Notes: generated from the sequence alone by a model not told the origin. A stretch of 64,000 bases of DNA from Glandiceps talaboti (GCF_964340395.1 NC_135560.1:1483501-1547500), one strand, 5' to 3'; shown: positions 1-12,085, counted from the stretch's first letter. Translations and numbers: made by a program.

Positions 1-653
1 TTTGCATTGCACTACCCTTATACGGGGAAAATAGTGACGTATTCGAAGCGGGACATGCATGATGTCATGGCATATCATGAATATTGATCAGCTCAGTATG
101 CGTGGAGATTTCAACTTTCGAATCATTGCAAATTGTGCAATTACGATTGATACAATGACTATTTGTAGTTCTCATTTTCAGCAATCCATCGATGAGTTTT
201 TAGTTTTAAATTCCGATCGGCCTAGTTTTGTTAGAACGGGGTTTTTGGACACCATCCGGCATCCGGCATCCTACGTGAATGTCTCCTCCGGAACATGAAC
301 AACAACTGCGATTTATAGTAGCTACACAAAGTACATGCCCAGAGTTCTGACAATAGCTTGGCGATGTTTTGGAGGGCATTGATATGAAAGAATGACAATA
401 AAATAAGATCAATTATTTTACAAAATAAAAATAAAAATAAGCTGTCGATATTTTTCCCACCTTATCTTATTATTCTCGTGCAGTTTTCAGAGAAATTCCC
501 GGGTTTTTATTTCATAATCTCCAACACGCAGTTTCATTGTTTTTGTCCGATGATCTATTCAACTGCCGACCACGTCTGTTTTACCTCCATGACTTTATCG
601 ACTGCTGTAACATATAAAATATTTGCTCGAATTTTCGCCTTGTGATTTCTAAA
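1..653. other. Non-coding host DNA, no gene seen
   Basis: No reading frame here shows a recognisable domain. The short frames at 59-298 (+) and 206-412 (-) overlap an inverted repeat (see 230-400) and have no splice context I can defend. The stretch is AT-rich and ends at the start of the 2.3-kb repeat. Confidence 0.5.
230..400 (-). repeat. Inverted repeat arm, partner at 3285-3411
   Basis: Read on the minus strand this stretch matches 3285-3411 on the plus strand in blocks: AATGCCCTCCAAAACAT, then a TTTGT-GTAGC-ACTATAAAT block, then TTCCGGAGGAGA and CAGGTAGGATG-like sequence. The left arm has two extra insertions of roughly 28 and 8 bases. The arms flank the first copy of the 2.3-kb repeat. 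They are not seen beside the second copy at 9801-12085, so they are local rather than part of that repeat. Confidence 0.6.
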
Positions 654-2998
654 ACAAGCGACCTATCGGTCAGAATAGCTCCGCTGTTTTTTTTTTTAAT
701 TTAATTTTTTATTTTGGTGACATGTAGAAGTGGTTCAGGTCTTCAGCTCTTCACTATGCAGTTTTGTTTTAGCGATGCAATAAAGTGGTTAGTGGTTTCA
801 TATGATGTCTCACTATAAAACACATTTTACACAGAAGTTGGTAATGTATTGTACTTTTATACCATAGTCACCATTTTATGACAAAGATCTACTGTTATGA
901 AAAATTGCACAAAATCTCAGAAAAAAATGACTGGGAAATGCACACAAGAAAAAGAAAAAAAGAGGATTTTGAGGTTGGCTATAAATAATTCCAGTGTCTT
1001 ACAGCTGTAACCCTGGAAAATTTTAATGATGAATGAAATAAACTAGGGATCTAAAATAATTTTGAGGCAATTTGAATTTCAATTTTCTAACAAATTTACA
1101 AAGTTAACAACATTCAACTTGTACTAGTTGTGGTAGATATATATAGGGAAGAAATGTATTAATCGCCATCTTAGTTTCCGTACGGCGACAATCTCAAGTA
1201 CCCGGAAGAGAGTCATTCTCAGCCATACGTTACAGTGGTAACACTCGTTCATGTTCGGTTACCTTTCACAAAGAAAACACAACGAAATGGTTGAAATGAT
1301 CTTTTTTTTTAAATTTCTTTTCATCACAACAACAAAATCTGCGTGATCAAAAGTGTTGTAAACTAAACCAGAAAGAATTATCGGACTGGCTAAACTTCCC
1401 GATGAACTGGAGTAAGGTCCTACTACTTCCAAGTAAGCCTCGATAGTACTATAGTACGTGAGAAAATCGTCTCAAACTAGCGATACAACTTTCAAAATAT
1501 AACTTGACATGTCTTCATTTGTTAGAGTTATACAATTCAAGACGGGTTTTCACTCGAAAACAACAATTCTGTGAATAATGACACTCTGAACGCAGAGATT
1601 TCTCGGATGATGTTACCACTGTAACGTATGGCTGACAACGACTTGCTTCCGGGTTAGTCCCTCGTGCATACGGGTGGATTGTCGGCGATTAATACATACA
1701 TCGTCTGATATTTTAATTCACAGTGTTTCTTGTGACCGGCGCCTGTCAGCAGACTCTGCCATTTTTTTCATCATTCCATTGTATTTAAACCTTGTACTTG
1801 ACATTTCGCAATATTTATAATTCTCAACAAAATACCTCAACATGCCTCACTTCGCTCGTACTCAAAGCAGCCCCGCGCAGTATGATCACTGACACTGATG
1901 ACATGATGAGAGAGAACCTTTTCGGATTTACATGTAAAACGGGGAAAGATACGCAAAACATAATGCAAAGTCTGAAGCCAAATTAAAGTTGTAATTATTT
2001 TAATTATATTTACTTGCCAAATATTTGCATTTTGGAAAGGCAAGACACGTTCATGTCGTTTAACTTTACATGTGAACTGTCGGCCATAACTTCAACCGCA
2101 TGCCTGGCATGCCCTTCCTTACGCGTTACGCAAGTTGTCTGAATTCTGGTTCACTGTCATTCCAAATTGCACGACAATATAGAATTAACCACAAGTTACA
2201 TGTTATCTGAAAACATCACACTTTTATAGTGGGTCTGAAGTGTGATTTTAGTGAGTACCAAGAACGTCCTGTGATACTCAAGATACTTGCTGTGGAAAAT
2301 CGCTCGGTCAAATGAGGTCACCTACAGCTTCTGGTCGAATCAGGATAGAGTATGCAAATGAGGATGTTGCGGACTGGCTGATTATGTAGAAGGGTGCAGA
2401 ATTGGATTTGAAGTTTACAACCCTGTTTCGAACAAACGCTTGTCATTTGGGCGCCCAATGCGTAGAATTATGACTATAACACATATTACATTGCTTGTTT
2501 GACGTCAATAGTGTCTTTTGAAAAGTGGCAGTTTACTTAAAGTCTCGTCGACTGATTTCCAATATGGCGTCGGTCATTATGCTCATTAACATATTCATTT
2601 TTTTTTCAAATTACAAAAAAAAAATCATACAAAATAAAAATGAGGATGTGCTGACTTGAAATTAACAAATCTGAGTAAGCTACCCCCTGCGCATCAACAC
2701 GCCAGATATCAAAGCAATCTAATAAGAGGTTTTCAAGGAGTTGATGAAAATGACATTTTATGAAAAAAAATCATAAAAAATTGAAAATGGCACAGATCAA
2801 CTTGGCATGAACAAATCTGAATAGCCTCCCCCCAGGGAACATGCACACCAAATATCGAAGAATTCCGACTGTCACTTCCGGAGTAGATAGTAAAAATATA
2901 AAAGTTTGACGGACACCTATGATTCACTCTACTCTCTATACCTCAATACCCACCTATACCTAAAGCTACGCTTTCAGCTTTCGCTGACAGCGGAGCTA
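654..2998 (+). repeat. 2.3-kb dispersed repeat, copy 1
   Basis: This is a direct copy of 9801-12085, clearly related along its whole length with small indels. It starts with ACAAGCGACCTATCGGTCAG, which contains the short palindrome GACC-TATC-GGTC. It ends in TCAGCTTTCGCTGA (a short hairpin) followed by ACAGCGGAGCTA. That last 12-mer is the reverse complement of TAGCTCCGCTGT at 676-687, giving short inverted termini. Copy 1 carries about 110 bases near 2715-2825 that copy 2 lacks. No long coding frame is present, so it is probably a non-autonomous transposable element of unassigned class. Confidence 0.75.
1155..1696. mobile_element. Nested foldback element, copy 1
   Basis: The left arm (1155-1242) begins TGTATTAATCGCC and runs to CAGTGGTAAC. 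The right arm (1612-1696) begins GTTACCACTG and ends GGCGATTAATACA, so the arms are inverted repeats of about 85-90 bases. The right arm here lacks about 30 internal bases that are kept in the second copy (10755-10863). There is no coding frame. It sits inside the larger repeat at the same place in both copies. Confidence 0.75.
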
Positions 2999-4620
2999 AC
3001 AAAGTAGGTCTGCTGCTCAGACGTGAACGGATCTAGCTACTTTAGTCGGCGACACCGGTCGTCGGATCCATGTGCAGGTACTAGGTGGGGTTACGTGCAT
3101 GCGTGTTTTATTGTCTCGGATCGAGTGAATGGTTACAAATTAGCAAGCAATTTAACGTCAACGTCAAAGCTCAACATCAGGAGGCATTTGTCATCTCTGG
3201 GGTACGTTAGTTTTTGTCAATTCATTGTAGTTTTGAACAATCTCAAGTTTGAATTAGCTGCATTAATTAAGCGAAATAGAAGTGGTGGTTTCTTCAATGC
3301 CCTCCAAAACATGTATTTTGTAGCGACTATAAATTGTTCCGGAGGAGATATTCAGGTAGGATGTTATTATAAAAACGTTCTAAGAAAACAAGACCAGTTA
3401 GAATTTGTAATTAAAAAAGTATTTTTGTATTGTACTACTTGTAGTCACAACAAAAAACTTAATATTTTTTCAAGATTTTGATGTGCACAGACTTAACAAA
3501 ATTGTTGCAATAATAATTGTTGTACAAATAACCAAACGAACTGTTACTTATAAATATATTTTTGCATACATTTTTTAAATGTGTGTGTTTTTTTATTCTA
3601 TTTTATTTATTTGGAGCCAACAGGCCAAAATACAAATAGAAATGAAAATGAATTTTTTTTCTTCACTCGCCTGACTATTTTCAGGAGAGGTATTAAATCA
3701 CTCGCCTACCACTCGCCTGGATGGTTTCAGGAGAGTGATTTTTAGCTCTCCTGCCATTTTCAAAAGACATGCCCTGGAATTACAGAGCCAAACTTACGCG
3801 AAATATTAGGAGAACAAGAGGTTAATTTGCTATTTCGTTATTTGATGCAATATTATAGCGTAAAGTTACGGGGAATGACAGAAAATCTTTAGTCAGTGGT
3901 TACGATGCCTATAGACTCTATGCTTTGCAACGATACTCTACAATTCTGGCCCTCACTTCCGGTTCTAAAACAGCGCCCCTAGTGGCCAAACAATCATATC
4001 TTTTATCTTTTCGGGGCTTCTTCGATAACCGGCATACGGCGTATTTATTCTTGCTATTCTCGAAATTTTGACATTCATGTGTAGTATCACTTCATTTCGG
4101 GATTTTTACTAATCATGGCTTGCAAAGATTTGTTGAAACCAAAGGTAAACACAGTTTTGCCCGCAATACCACACATTTGCCCAGCAGTGATCCCTTTCAA
4201 TCTCCCTTTTGTTATCCCCATTGACACCTTGTATTCAACTAAACGACTTCGCCCGCAACAACACAGTAGTAATATTCCACGGTCGGGAAAGGGTTTGCCA
4301 GGGCGGTTTTGGACATCCGGGGCAACACAGGTGCTTACCTCCGCCTTGAATAAGATCACCTCCATAAGCTGACACCATATCACGGGCACCATCAGAGTGG
4401 CTTGGGGCAATAGCCAATCAATGATCATAGGATATGATGCACAGATGACCATGTTACCCTTTCACATAGAACAATGGGTTTAGCAAGTGTGATTTTCTAA
4501 ACCAGTTGACATGAATATTAATCCAAATGATTAACTCAGAAGTAGGTACTGAGTGGACCAAAATTCTCATTTAATCACAACATTGTCCATCAATGTCAAG
4601 AAGTTGGAAACACAGATTCC
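2999..4620. other. Host DNA with one inverted-repeat arm, no secure gene
   Basis: It contains the right inverted-repeat arm (3285-3411). An open frame at 3023-3481 (+) spans that arm but matches no family I know. Between 4087 and 4452 both strands stay open. The minus strand there has a donor-like GTAAGC after a Gly-rich stretch (about 4335), so a short exon is conceivable but unproven. The rest is AT-rich with no signal. Confidence 0.4.
3285..3411 (+). repeat. Inverted repeat arm, partner at 230-400
   Basis: This is the plus-strand partner of the arm at 230-400. Shared blocks include AATGCCCTCCAAAACAT and TTCCGGAGGAGA. It is the shorter of the two arms. Confidence 0.6.
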
Positions 4621-4674
4621 ACAGACACACACACACAGACACACACACACACACACAGACAGACAATGTAGAGA
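4621..4674. repeat. (CA)n microsatellite
   Basis: An ACAC/ACAG simple repeat lies just downstream, in the minus-strand sense, of the receptor exon's donor site, so it is intronic. Confidence 0.9.
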
Positions 4675-4689
4675 CTTGTTTGAAATTAC

Positions 4690-5223
4690 CTATTTGGCAG
4701 TGTGAAGATGTCCAACACAGTATTTCATACTGGACTCCAGTGAATAGTCTACAACGGTCTTTGGGGCACACATTGGGACATTGTGACTGTTCCTTATTAT
4801 CTCTCATGAAATTTTCTGTTTGTGTCCCCCCTACCAAGACCTGGAAGTTGATGGTGTCCATATAGCAAAGGTTTGAATTCTTTTCAATTCGAACTCCACC
4901 ACGTTGAATAGTAACTAATCCATGAAGTCCAATTTCTTTCATGTCTTGCATTTCAAAGGCTACCAAGGCGTAGTTGAAGAACAGTTGTTGCCCTCGAATC
5001 ACTGCCAAATTTGGAAAAATGTGTTTAAAGGTGAGAAGACCTTTAACTCGAAACATCAAAAAGTAGCCAGTAATTTCAACTAATCCTGGGAAAGATAGGT
5101 CTTCATATTCACTGGAGGTAGCAAAGTCAATCAAGATAATCTTCAAGTTGCCTTCAATGACTGTACAGTTTTCCAATTGGTCAAAATTTTCCACTTTATT
5201 CCGAATGTCAATCGTATTACACA
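4690..5223 (-). CDS. INSR: Insulin/IGF receptor family exon (L1 domain and start of Cys-rich region)
   Basis: This is one internal exon of a receptor tyrosine kinase of the insulin receptor family, which binds insulin-like peptides at the cell surface. On the minus strand the exon follows a polypyrimidine tract ending CAG (acceptor, 5224-5226). It ends at 4690 before GGTAATT-type donor sequence. It encodes about 177 residues: a C-N-T-I-D-I-R-N opening, then LENCTVIEGNLKI, FPNLAVIRG, LFFNYALVAFEM and RIEKNSNLCYMDTINF, which are leucine-rich L1 signatures. The Cys-rich start ends in CWTSSHCQ. The position and phase of the ends match the large second coding exon of vertebrate receptors. No neighbouring exon was found in the window, so the introns are long and filled with repeats. 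Whether it is the single invertebrate receptor or a paralogue cannot be told. The frame has no stop and looks functional. Confidence 0.93.
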
Positions 5224-5356
5224 CTGAAAAAAAACATTAACATTAATAATTAATCAATTTATCATTATTGGGTTATGTTATAATGCATAATTTTCAACAG
5301 TAATTCTGGACTATATGGTTATCTCAAACTGGCATGAAAATCAAGAGATGTATATG

Positions 5357-5396
5357 GTTTTTAGCACAACTGAACTAATAAAGGTTCAGTAGTGCA
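5357..5396. repeat. Palindromic repeat terminus (AGCACAACTGAACT...AGGTTCAG)
   Basis: TTTTTAGCACAACTGAACT is followed within a few bases by AGGTTCAGTAGTGC, an imperfect palindrome. The same motif recurs at 17333-17380. It is probably the end of a dispersed repeat family. Confidence 0.55.
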
Positions 5397-5589
5397 GGGT
5401 TCTCCACGATTTTGACAAATAAAGGGGTGCCCTAATTTGCATATTTATGTGCACATCATTAGCATATTTCCAGATCATAATATTAGGAAGTGAAAAAAGA
5501 TTTCAAAATCAAAAACTCCTATTTTATCTGTCCCAAGTGTCAATTATGGCATCAAATACACACAAATAACATGTTAACTCGACCTCTGT

Positions 5590-6025
5590 ATCTTTATGAT
5601 ATATGCTATCATTTGGCTGTTGCTATGGGCGTGGTCATGTTGTTGGATATATTTTCATACATTTTTTGAATGTTTATTCAACTGTCTATTAATCCCCGTT
5701 ATCTTTGCAATATATGTGATTATCTGGTTGTTACTATGGGCGTGGTCTTGTTGCTAGGACATTTGCATACATTTTTTGAATGTTTATTCATTTGTCTTTC
5801 TATTCCTGTTATTTTTGCAATATATGTGATTATTTGGCTGTTGCTATGGGCATGGTCTTGTTGCTAGGTAAATTTACATACCTCTTTTGAATGTTTATTC
5901 AATTGTCTATTAATCCCTGTTGTTATCGTTGTGAAATAAACGACCGTTTGGCTGTTGCTATGGGCATGGTCATTGTTGCTAGGGTTTTTACATACATTTT
6001 TTGAATGTTTACTCACTTGCCTATC
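5590..6025 (+). repeat. About 111-bp tandem repeat, roughly 4 copies
   Basis: The marker GGGC(G/A)TGGTC occurs at 5627, 5738, 5848 and 5962, so the period is 110-114 bases. Each unit also carries TTTGGCTGTTGCTATGG, TTGTTGCTAGG and CATACATTTTTTGAATGTTT. The frame open across it (5670-5867) is repeat-driven, not a gene. Confidence 0.85.
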
Positions 6026-6945
6026 AGATTATGTTATTTGACCCAAATATACTGCCAAAGTGGCGCTTTTTGCTGACATGCTGTACCCACAAAACCAAAT
6101 AAGCAGTCAGGATTTTGAAGTTACGTTCCGATAATCTCATCCTTCCATATACTGCATTGAGTTCACTCAGTCATCTCATTGTATAAAACATCGTATTCAT
6201 AGTCAAAATTGAGTGGAAATTTCTATGAACAGCACCGTTATTTACATTGTAATCTACATTAGGGGAGACAGATTTTGCTTCGTCGATATTGAAATTTGAA
6301 TTTTACATAGAAAAACACATAAAAAATCTGATCTGATAATTGCCCGTATCATGCATAAATTTCTCTCCACTGACCTTCACACATTGAGCTAGTAAAGACA
6401 AGTCATTACCGAGACGTAACAAAAGAAATAAAACCAAAATAATCCATTTTATAGCCAAAAATTACAACCAAGACGTTAGTATGGGCGTTGGTGCCTGTCA
6501 CAAGATTGTGTAAATTTGCCAACATTCAAAAATTCAACTGTAAACTACCGCCGACAGCTAGCTCATGATAGACTTAGCGGGAATTTGATGCTTACACACA
6601 AGAACAATGTGTTCCCACAGCTAGCTAAATACTAATATTCAATGATGCAATTTGAGTGAAATTCAGTCGAAATATCCAAAGACGCGACATAATTTATATC
6701 GTAGACCATGTTTTGAAAGTCGTTAATTACATCCGCCTTGTTTAAATTCGATCTTGTGGGCGAAAAACGCATGTAAATTACGATCACATGTCATTTAGAT
6801 CGTAACTCCAGATACCGTTCACTATCATACATTCAAAATGGCAGGCTAGATAAACAAGGCTAATACGCATGTGTGGAACTAGTTATGGCAGTAAATTTTG
6901 CAGCAACACATGTAGCTGCTGTTGAATGGTTTTACGGCAAGATAG
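6026..6945. other. No gene or repeat recognised
   Basis: AT-rich single-copy-looking DNA with stops in all frames at short spacing. It may belong to the first or another long intron of the minus-strand receptor gene, or lie upstream of it. Confidence 0.45.
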
Positions 6946-7095
6946 GTGAATGAACTTTGGCATCCTGATATGATGATGTTATTATAGGTATCTAAAATAT
7001 TCCAAAAATACAGTTACCGTTACCGGCGACTGTTGTGGAATAACCTACAATACCTATAATAATGTCATTATTTTGTATTATGATCATCCTAGACT
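6946..7095. repeat. Short foldback (MITE-like) sequence
   Basis: ATGATGTTATTATAGGTAT at 6972-6990 is inverted, with two mismatches, as ATACCTATAATAATGTCAT at about 7050-7068. Inner segments ATATTCC and GGAATA extend the stem. The loop holds GTTACCGTTACCGGCGACTG. There is no coding content. Confidence 0.6.
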
Positions 7096-7728
7096 AGAAT
7101 ATCCCCATCCTGGAATGGAATATTAGCTCACAAGTGACTGTGTCCTGTATGTAATCGCAGGAAAACTTTGACCTCACTCTGTAATGGATGACATGACCCT
7201 CACAACAGATATCATATAAATGCTTATCTTATTGGCTATCAAGTCAGCATATTTTAAAAGACTTATAACCATTGGCTCATTTTCTGGCTTTTGAATTTGC
7301 TGATATACACCCCATTAAATTTACGTGCCATGTCACGCTGCCATAAAACATGTAGTTGTACACAAGCCAACTTCGGAGTATTTTCCAAGTGGGAGGACTA
7401 ATATTTAAACAGAGCGTTTCACACAAATAAATTATTTCAGGTGTAGACAAGTTAGTTCATTCATGCTTCAGTGTAATTTTTTCAATAAACAATGTTGCGT
7501 AAAAATAAAGTTTCAAAGATACATGTAACATGATTTTCTACAGTGAAGATTGTTGTGTTGACGACGAAGGGTATAAATTAAAGACCACCGACTCAAAGTT
7601 CTTTGCTTCCATAATGAGGCATCCTGACAACAGGAATCAACTTGATTATAACGTGGACCATATTTTGTGCTATGAATTCAGTCTGAAAATTACTGTATCC
7701 ATCTGTGAACAAGTCATTGATAATGACA
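7096..7728. other. No secure gene
   Basis: The stretch has no recognisable domain. The frames open at 7530-7754 and, antisense, 7593-7787 run into the terminal repeat of the next element and are not credible genes. Confidence 0.45.
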
Positions 7729-8601
7729 TAGTCCCCGCTATAATTGGGTTTTAAGGAATTATCACTACTTTGATCACGCAACAACATTTGTGAACCTAAA
7801 ACAAACAGACTTAGATATGTTGTGCGTGCTTGTTGGACATGGAATATGCCTCCAACAATAAAGGATTGGTTGGGTATGGGGGATCATATCATGATGAAAA
7901 TGGAGTCTGAGTTATGGCTTTGGACATGGAAAATTCACAAACAAAATGGCTGCCAGGCAGCCATATTGGATCGTATCACAACGAAAATGGATATGCACAT
8001 GTATGTCATAGAACACTGTCCTAATACCAACTTTGAATGAGATCTGTTTAAGCATGTCTGAGTTATGGCTTTGGACATGGAAAATTCACAAACAAAATGG
8101 CTGGCAGGCAGCCATATTGGATCGTATCACGACGAAAATGGATATACACATGTATGTCATAGAACACTGTCCTAATACCAACTTTGAATGAGATCTGTTC
8201 AAGCATGTCTGAGTTATGGCTTTGGACATGAAAATTCACAAACAAAATGGCTACCAGGCAGCCATATTGGATCGTATCACAATGAAAATGGATATGCACA
8301 TGCATGTCATAGAACACTGTCCTAATACCAACTTTGAATGAGATCTGTTAAAGCATGTCTGAGTTATGGCTTTAGACAGGGAAAATTCGCAAACAAAATG
8401 GTTGCTAGGCGGCCATATTGGATCGTATCATAAAACAAATTGACGTGCATATGTATGCCATTGTATGTTGCCCCTGTACCAAGTTTGAAACAAATCGGTC
8501 CAGGCATCTCCAAGAATGGACAGATGAATGGACAGACGGACGGACGGACAGACGGAACCCAATCCATAAGTCCCCGTTCCGGACTTCATCCGCGGGGACT
8601 A
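7729..8601 (+). mobile_element. Non-autonomous element with 10-bp TIRs and 151-bp internal tandem units
   Basis: It is bounded by TAGTCCCCGC (7729-7738) and its reverse complement GCGGGGACTA (8592-8601). Inside are four tandem units of about 151 bases, marked by GTTATGGCTT at 7911, 8062, 8213 and 8363. Each carries ACAAACAAAATGGCTGCC, CCATATTGGATCGTATCA and ACACTGTCCTAATACC. A GGAC/GACG simple repeat lies near 8518-8558. The frames across it are repeat-driven. A truncated copy in opposite orientation lies at 31543-32292. Confidence 0.8.
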
Positions 8602-9800
8602 AAAAAAGGCATTTTATAGTGATGACAACCAGTCAAAATGTTTCAGCAGAATGATTGACATCTGCCTAATTTATTCATGTAAAATTAGCAATTACCATGT
8701 ACCGCCAAAGTTGTTTGTCCCCTTTGAGATACTGTGTCAGCATCGGGTGTGTTGGGGCGATAATGAGAGGCTGTATGATTCAAGTTTCAGCTGAACCACT
8801 GACATCCTACACATTTAATTGATTCACTTAATTCTAATGAGCATTTTCAGAATACGGCCTAAGTTGTCAGTCTCCTTTGTGACAAGATTGTAGTGGTGTA
8901 GGCTGCATACAAGACGCCAGATTAAACAATGTCGATTAGCAAAAAGCTTATTTTAAACAAATGAGTGTTGTAAACCAAGAAGTAAAAGCACTGAGTTCAA
9001 TAGGTTGCCTTGAGTAAGAAATTGTCTCAAATCTAATGTAATGCCCCTAAAAGTTGATCTAAGCTGCAAAAGGAACAAAAATCGTGGTGTACTCGACTTG
9101 GTATTCACATAAGTGTACATAAACAAATTCGACAAAGATGTCCTGTATGGGTTGTTTTTGACAGAAGAACATGTAAACCTCAATTTATTCGTTACATTTT
9201 TTTTGTTAATTTCAGATGTTGTGAAAATTTCATTTAACATTCAACTGGACAGCGTTTACATAGATGTTTTGGAATACAAATTTAGTGATTGATAAGTTTT
9301 GTAAACAGAGTAAAATTTGCATAAATGAGATATCGGTACCTTTTGAAAGTGTTATTGATTTTTTGAGACAGTCAACACAAAATATTGGAGAAGCATAAAG
9401 TTTAATATGATGAACCATGACACACTAGTAAATAGACTTTACGAAGCAATGGTTGCCAATCTTTATTAAGTGATCATGATCGAATGCTATATGTGGCTAC
9501 ATTTACGTTACGGTCTTGAATTGTTACAATTTACTTGGCAGTGATATGTCAGGTTATGCAGGTCACCGCCCATCCCCCAGTTTAGGGTTTTGGTGAGTTA
9601 AATCCGCCCAGGGTGCTAATGTGAGCAAGTATGGTAATGTTGCAGTTAGGAAATGTCTGATTTTTGGCAGGTATGGTGTAATTTAGCAGAAAAATCCACC
9701 CAACTTTGTGATTCAGATCTGAATCACTTCTATTTGCATTTATGTTACAGGAATTGTAGCATTTGCTTACAGCTAAACACTGGAACGAAAAAAAAGTACA
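8602..9800. other. No gene recognised
   Basis: AT-rich DNA. The short frames at 8953-9240 and 9230-9418 (-) and 9653-9874 (+) have no domain, splice or family signal. The last runs into the repeat at 9801. Confidence 0.45.
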
Positions 9801-12085
9801 ACAAGCGACCTATCGGTCAGAATAGCTCTGCTGTTGTTGTTTTTTGTTTTTGTTTTTATTTTGGTGACATGTAGAAGTGGTTCAGTTCTTCAGCTCTTCA
9901 CTATGCAGTTTTGTTTTAGCGATGTAATAAAGTGGTTACTGATTTCATATGATGTCTCACTATAAAACACATTTTACACAGAAGTTGGTAATGTATTGTA
10001 CTTTTATACCATAGTCACCATTTTATCAAAAAAAAATCTACTGTTATGAAAAATTGCCCAAAATCTCAGAAAAAAAAATGACTGGGAAATGCACACAAGA
10101 AAAAGAAAAAAAAAGAGGATTTTGAGGTTGGCTATAAATAATTCCATTGTCTTACAGCTTTAACCCTGGGAAATTTTAATGATGAATGAAATAAACTAGG
10201 GATCTAAAATAATTTTGAAGCAATTTGAATTTCAATTTTCTAATACATTTACCAAGTCAACAACATTCAACTTGTACTAGTTGTAGTAGATATATATAGG
10301 GAAGAAATGTATTAATCGCCATCTTAGTTTCCGTACGGCGACAATCCCAAGTACCCGGAAGAGAGTCATTCTCAGCTATACGTTACAGTGGTAACACTCG
10401 TTCGATTACCTTTCACAAAGAAAACACAACAAAATGGTTGAAGTGATCTTTTTTTTTATTTCTTTTCATCACAACAACAAAATCTGCGTGATCAAAAGTG
10501 TTGTAAACTAAACCAGAAAGAATTATCTGACTGGCTAGACTTCCCGATGAACTGGAGTAAGGTCCAAGTCCAAGTAGAGCCTCGATAGTACTATTAGTAC
10601 GTGAGAAAATCGTCTCAAACTAGCGATACAACTTTCAAAATATAACTTGACATGTCTTCATTTGTTAGAGTTATACAATTCAAGACGGGTTTTCACTCGA
10701 AAACAACAATTCTGTGAATAATGACACTCTGAACGCAGCGATTTCTCGGACGATGTTACCACTGCAATGTATGGCTGACAATGACTTGCTTCCGGGTTAG
10801 TCCCTCGTGCATCCGGGTACTTGGGATTGTCACCGTATGGAAACTAAGATGGCGGTTAATACATACATCGTCTTATATTTTAATTTACAGAGTATCTTGT
10901 GACCGGCGCCTGTCAGCAGACTCGGCCATTTTTTTTTCATCATTCCATTGTATTTAAACCTTGTACTTGACATTTCGCAATATTTATAATTCTCAACAAA
11001 ATACCTCAACATGCCTCACTTCGCTCGTACTCAAAGTAGCCCCGGTATGATCACTGACATGACTAGAGAGAACCTTTTCGGATTTACATGTAAAACGGGG
11101 AAAGATACGCAAAACATAATGCAAAGTCTGAAGCCAAATTAAAGTTGTAATTATTTTAATTTTTTTTACTTGCCAAATATTTGCATTTTGGAAATGGCAA
11201 GACACGTTCACGTCGTTTAACTTTACATGTGAACTGTCGGCCAATAAAGAAAGTTTGGTCGATTCACAGTCGGCAGTGAGACTGCTCTTGCATAACTTCA
11301 ACCGCATGCCTAGACATGCCTTCCTTACACAAGTTGTCTTCATTCTGGTTCACTGTCACTCCAAATTGCACGACAATTTTGAATTAATCACAAGTTACAT
11401 GTTATCTGAAAACATCACACTTTTATAGTGGGTCTGAAGTGTGATTTTAGTGAGTACCAAGAACGTCCTGTGTTGTTACTTGCTGTGGAAAATCGCCCGG
11501 TCAAATGAGGTCAGCTTCAGGTTCTGGTCAAATCAGGATAGAGTATGCAAATGAGGATGTTGCGGACTGGCTGATTATGTAGAAGGGATGCAGAATTTGG
11601 ATTTGAAGTTTACAACCCTGTTTCGAACAAACGCTTGTCGTTTGGGTGCCCAATGCGTAGAATTATGACTATAGCACATATTACATTGCTTGTTTGATGT
11701 CAATAGTGTCTTTTGAAAAGTGGCAGTTTACTTAAAGTCTCGTCGACTGATTGCGAATATGGCGTCGGTCATAATGCTTATTAACATATTCATTTTTTTT
11801 TCAAATTACAAATAAAAAAATCATAAAAAATAAAAATGAAGACGTGCTGACTTGAAATTAACAAATCTAAGTAAGCTACCCTCTGTGCATCAACACACCA
11901 GATATCAAAGCCTCCCCCAAGGGAACATGCACACCAAATATCGAAGAATTCTGAATGTCACTTTCGGAGAAGATGATGAAAATATAAAAGTTTGACGGAC
12001 ACCAATGATTCCACCTATATACTCTATACCTTAATACAACCTATACCTAAAGCTACGCTTTCAGCTTTCGCTGACAGCGGAGCTA
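9801..12085 (+). repeat. 2.3-kb dispersed repeat, copy 2
   Basis: It lies in the same orientation as 654-2998, with the same start (ACAAGCGACCTATCGGTCAG) and the same end (TCAGCTTTCGCTGA, then ACAGCGGAGCTA at 12074-12085). It has about 50 extra bases near 11241-11290 and lacks the copy-1 segment near 2715-2825. The 116-residue minus-strand frame at 10993-11343 exists only because of copy-specific indels and is not conserved in copy 1, so it is rejected as a gene. Confidence 0.75.
10308..10863. mobile_element. Nested foldback element, copy 2
   Basis: The arms are 10308-10395 and 10755-10863. The right arm keeps the TTGGGATTGTC and CCGTATGGAAACTAAGATGG segments missing from copy 1, so the inverted repeat is more complete here. 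Nothing inside codes for protein. Confidence 0.78.

Noticed and set aside
59-298. THAP-like CSSHF motif at the window start
   Set aside because: Only a CSxHF string is present. The upstream C2 part and other THAP landmarks are missing.
4593-4865. Plus-strand frame of 90 residues
   Set aside because: It is antisense to the receptor exon and its intronic CA repeat.
10993-11343. 116-residue minus-strand frame
   Set aside because: It lies in the 2.3-kb repeat. The matching frame in the other copy is broken and shorter, so there is no conservation at protein level.
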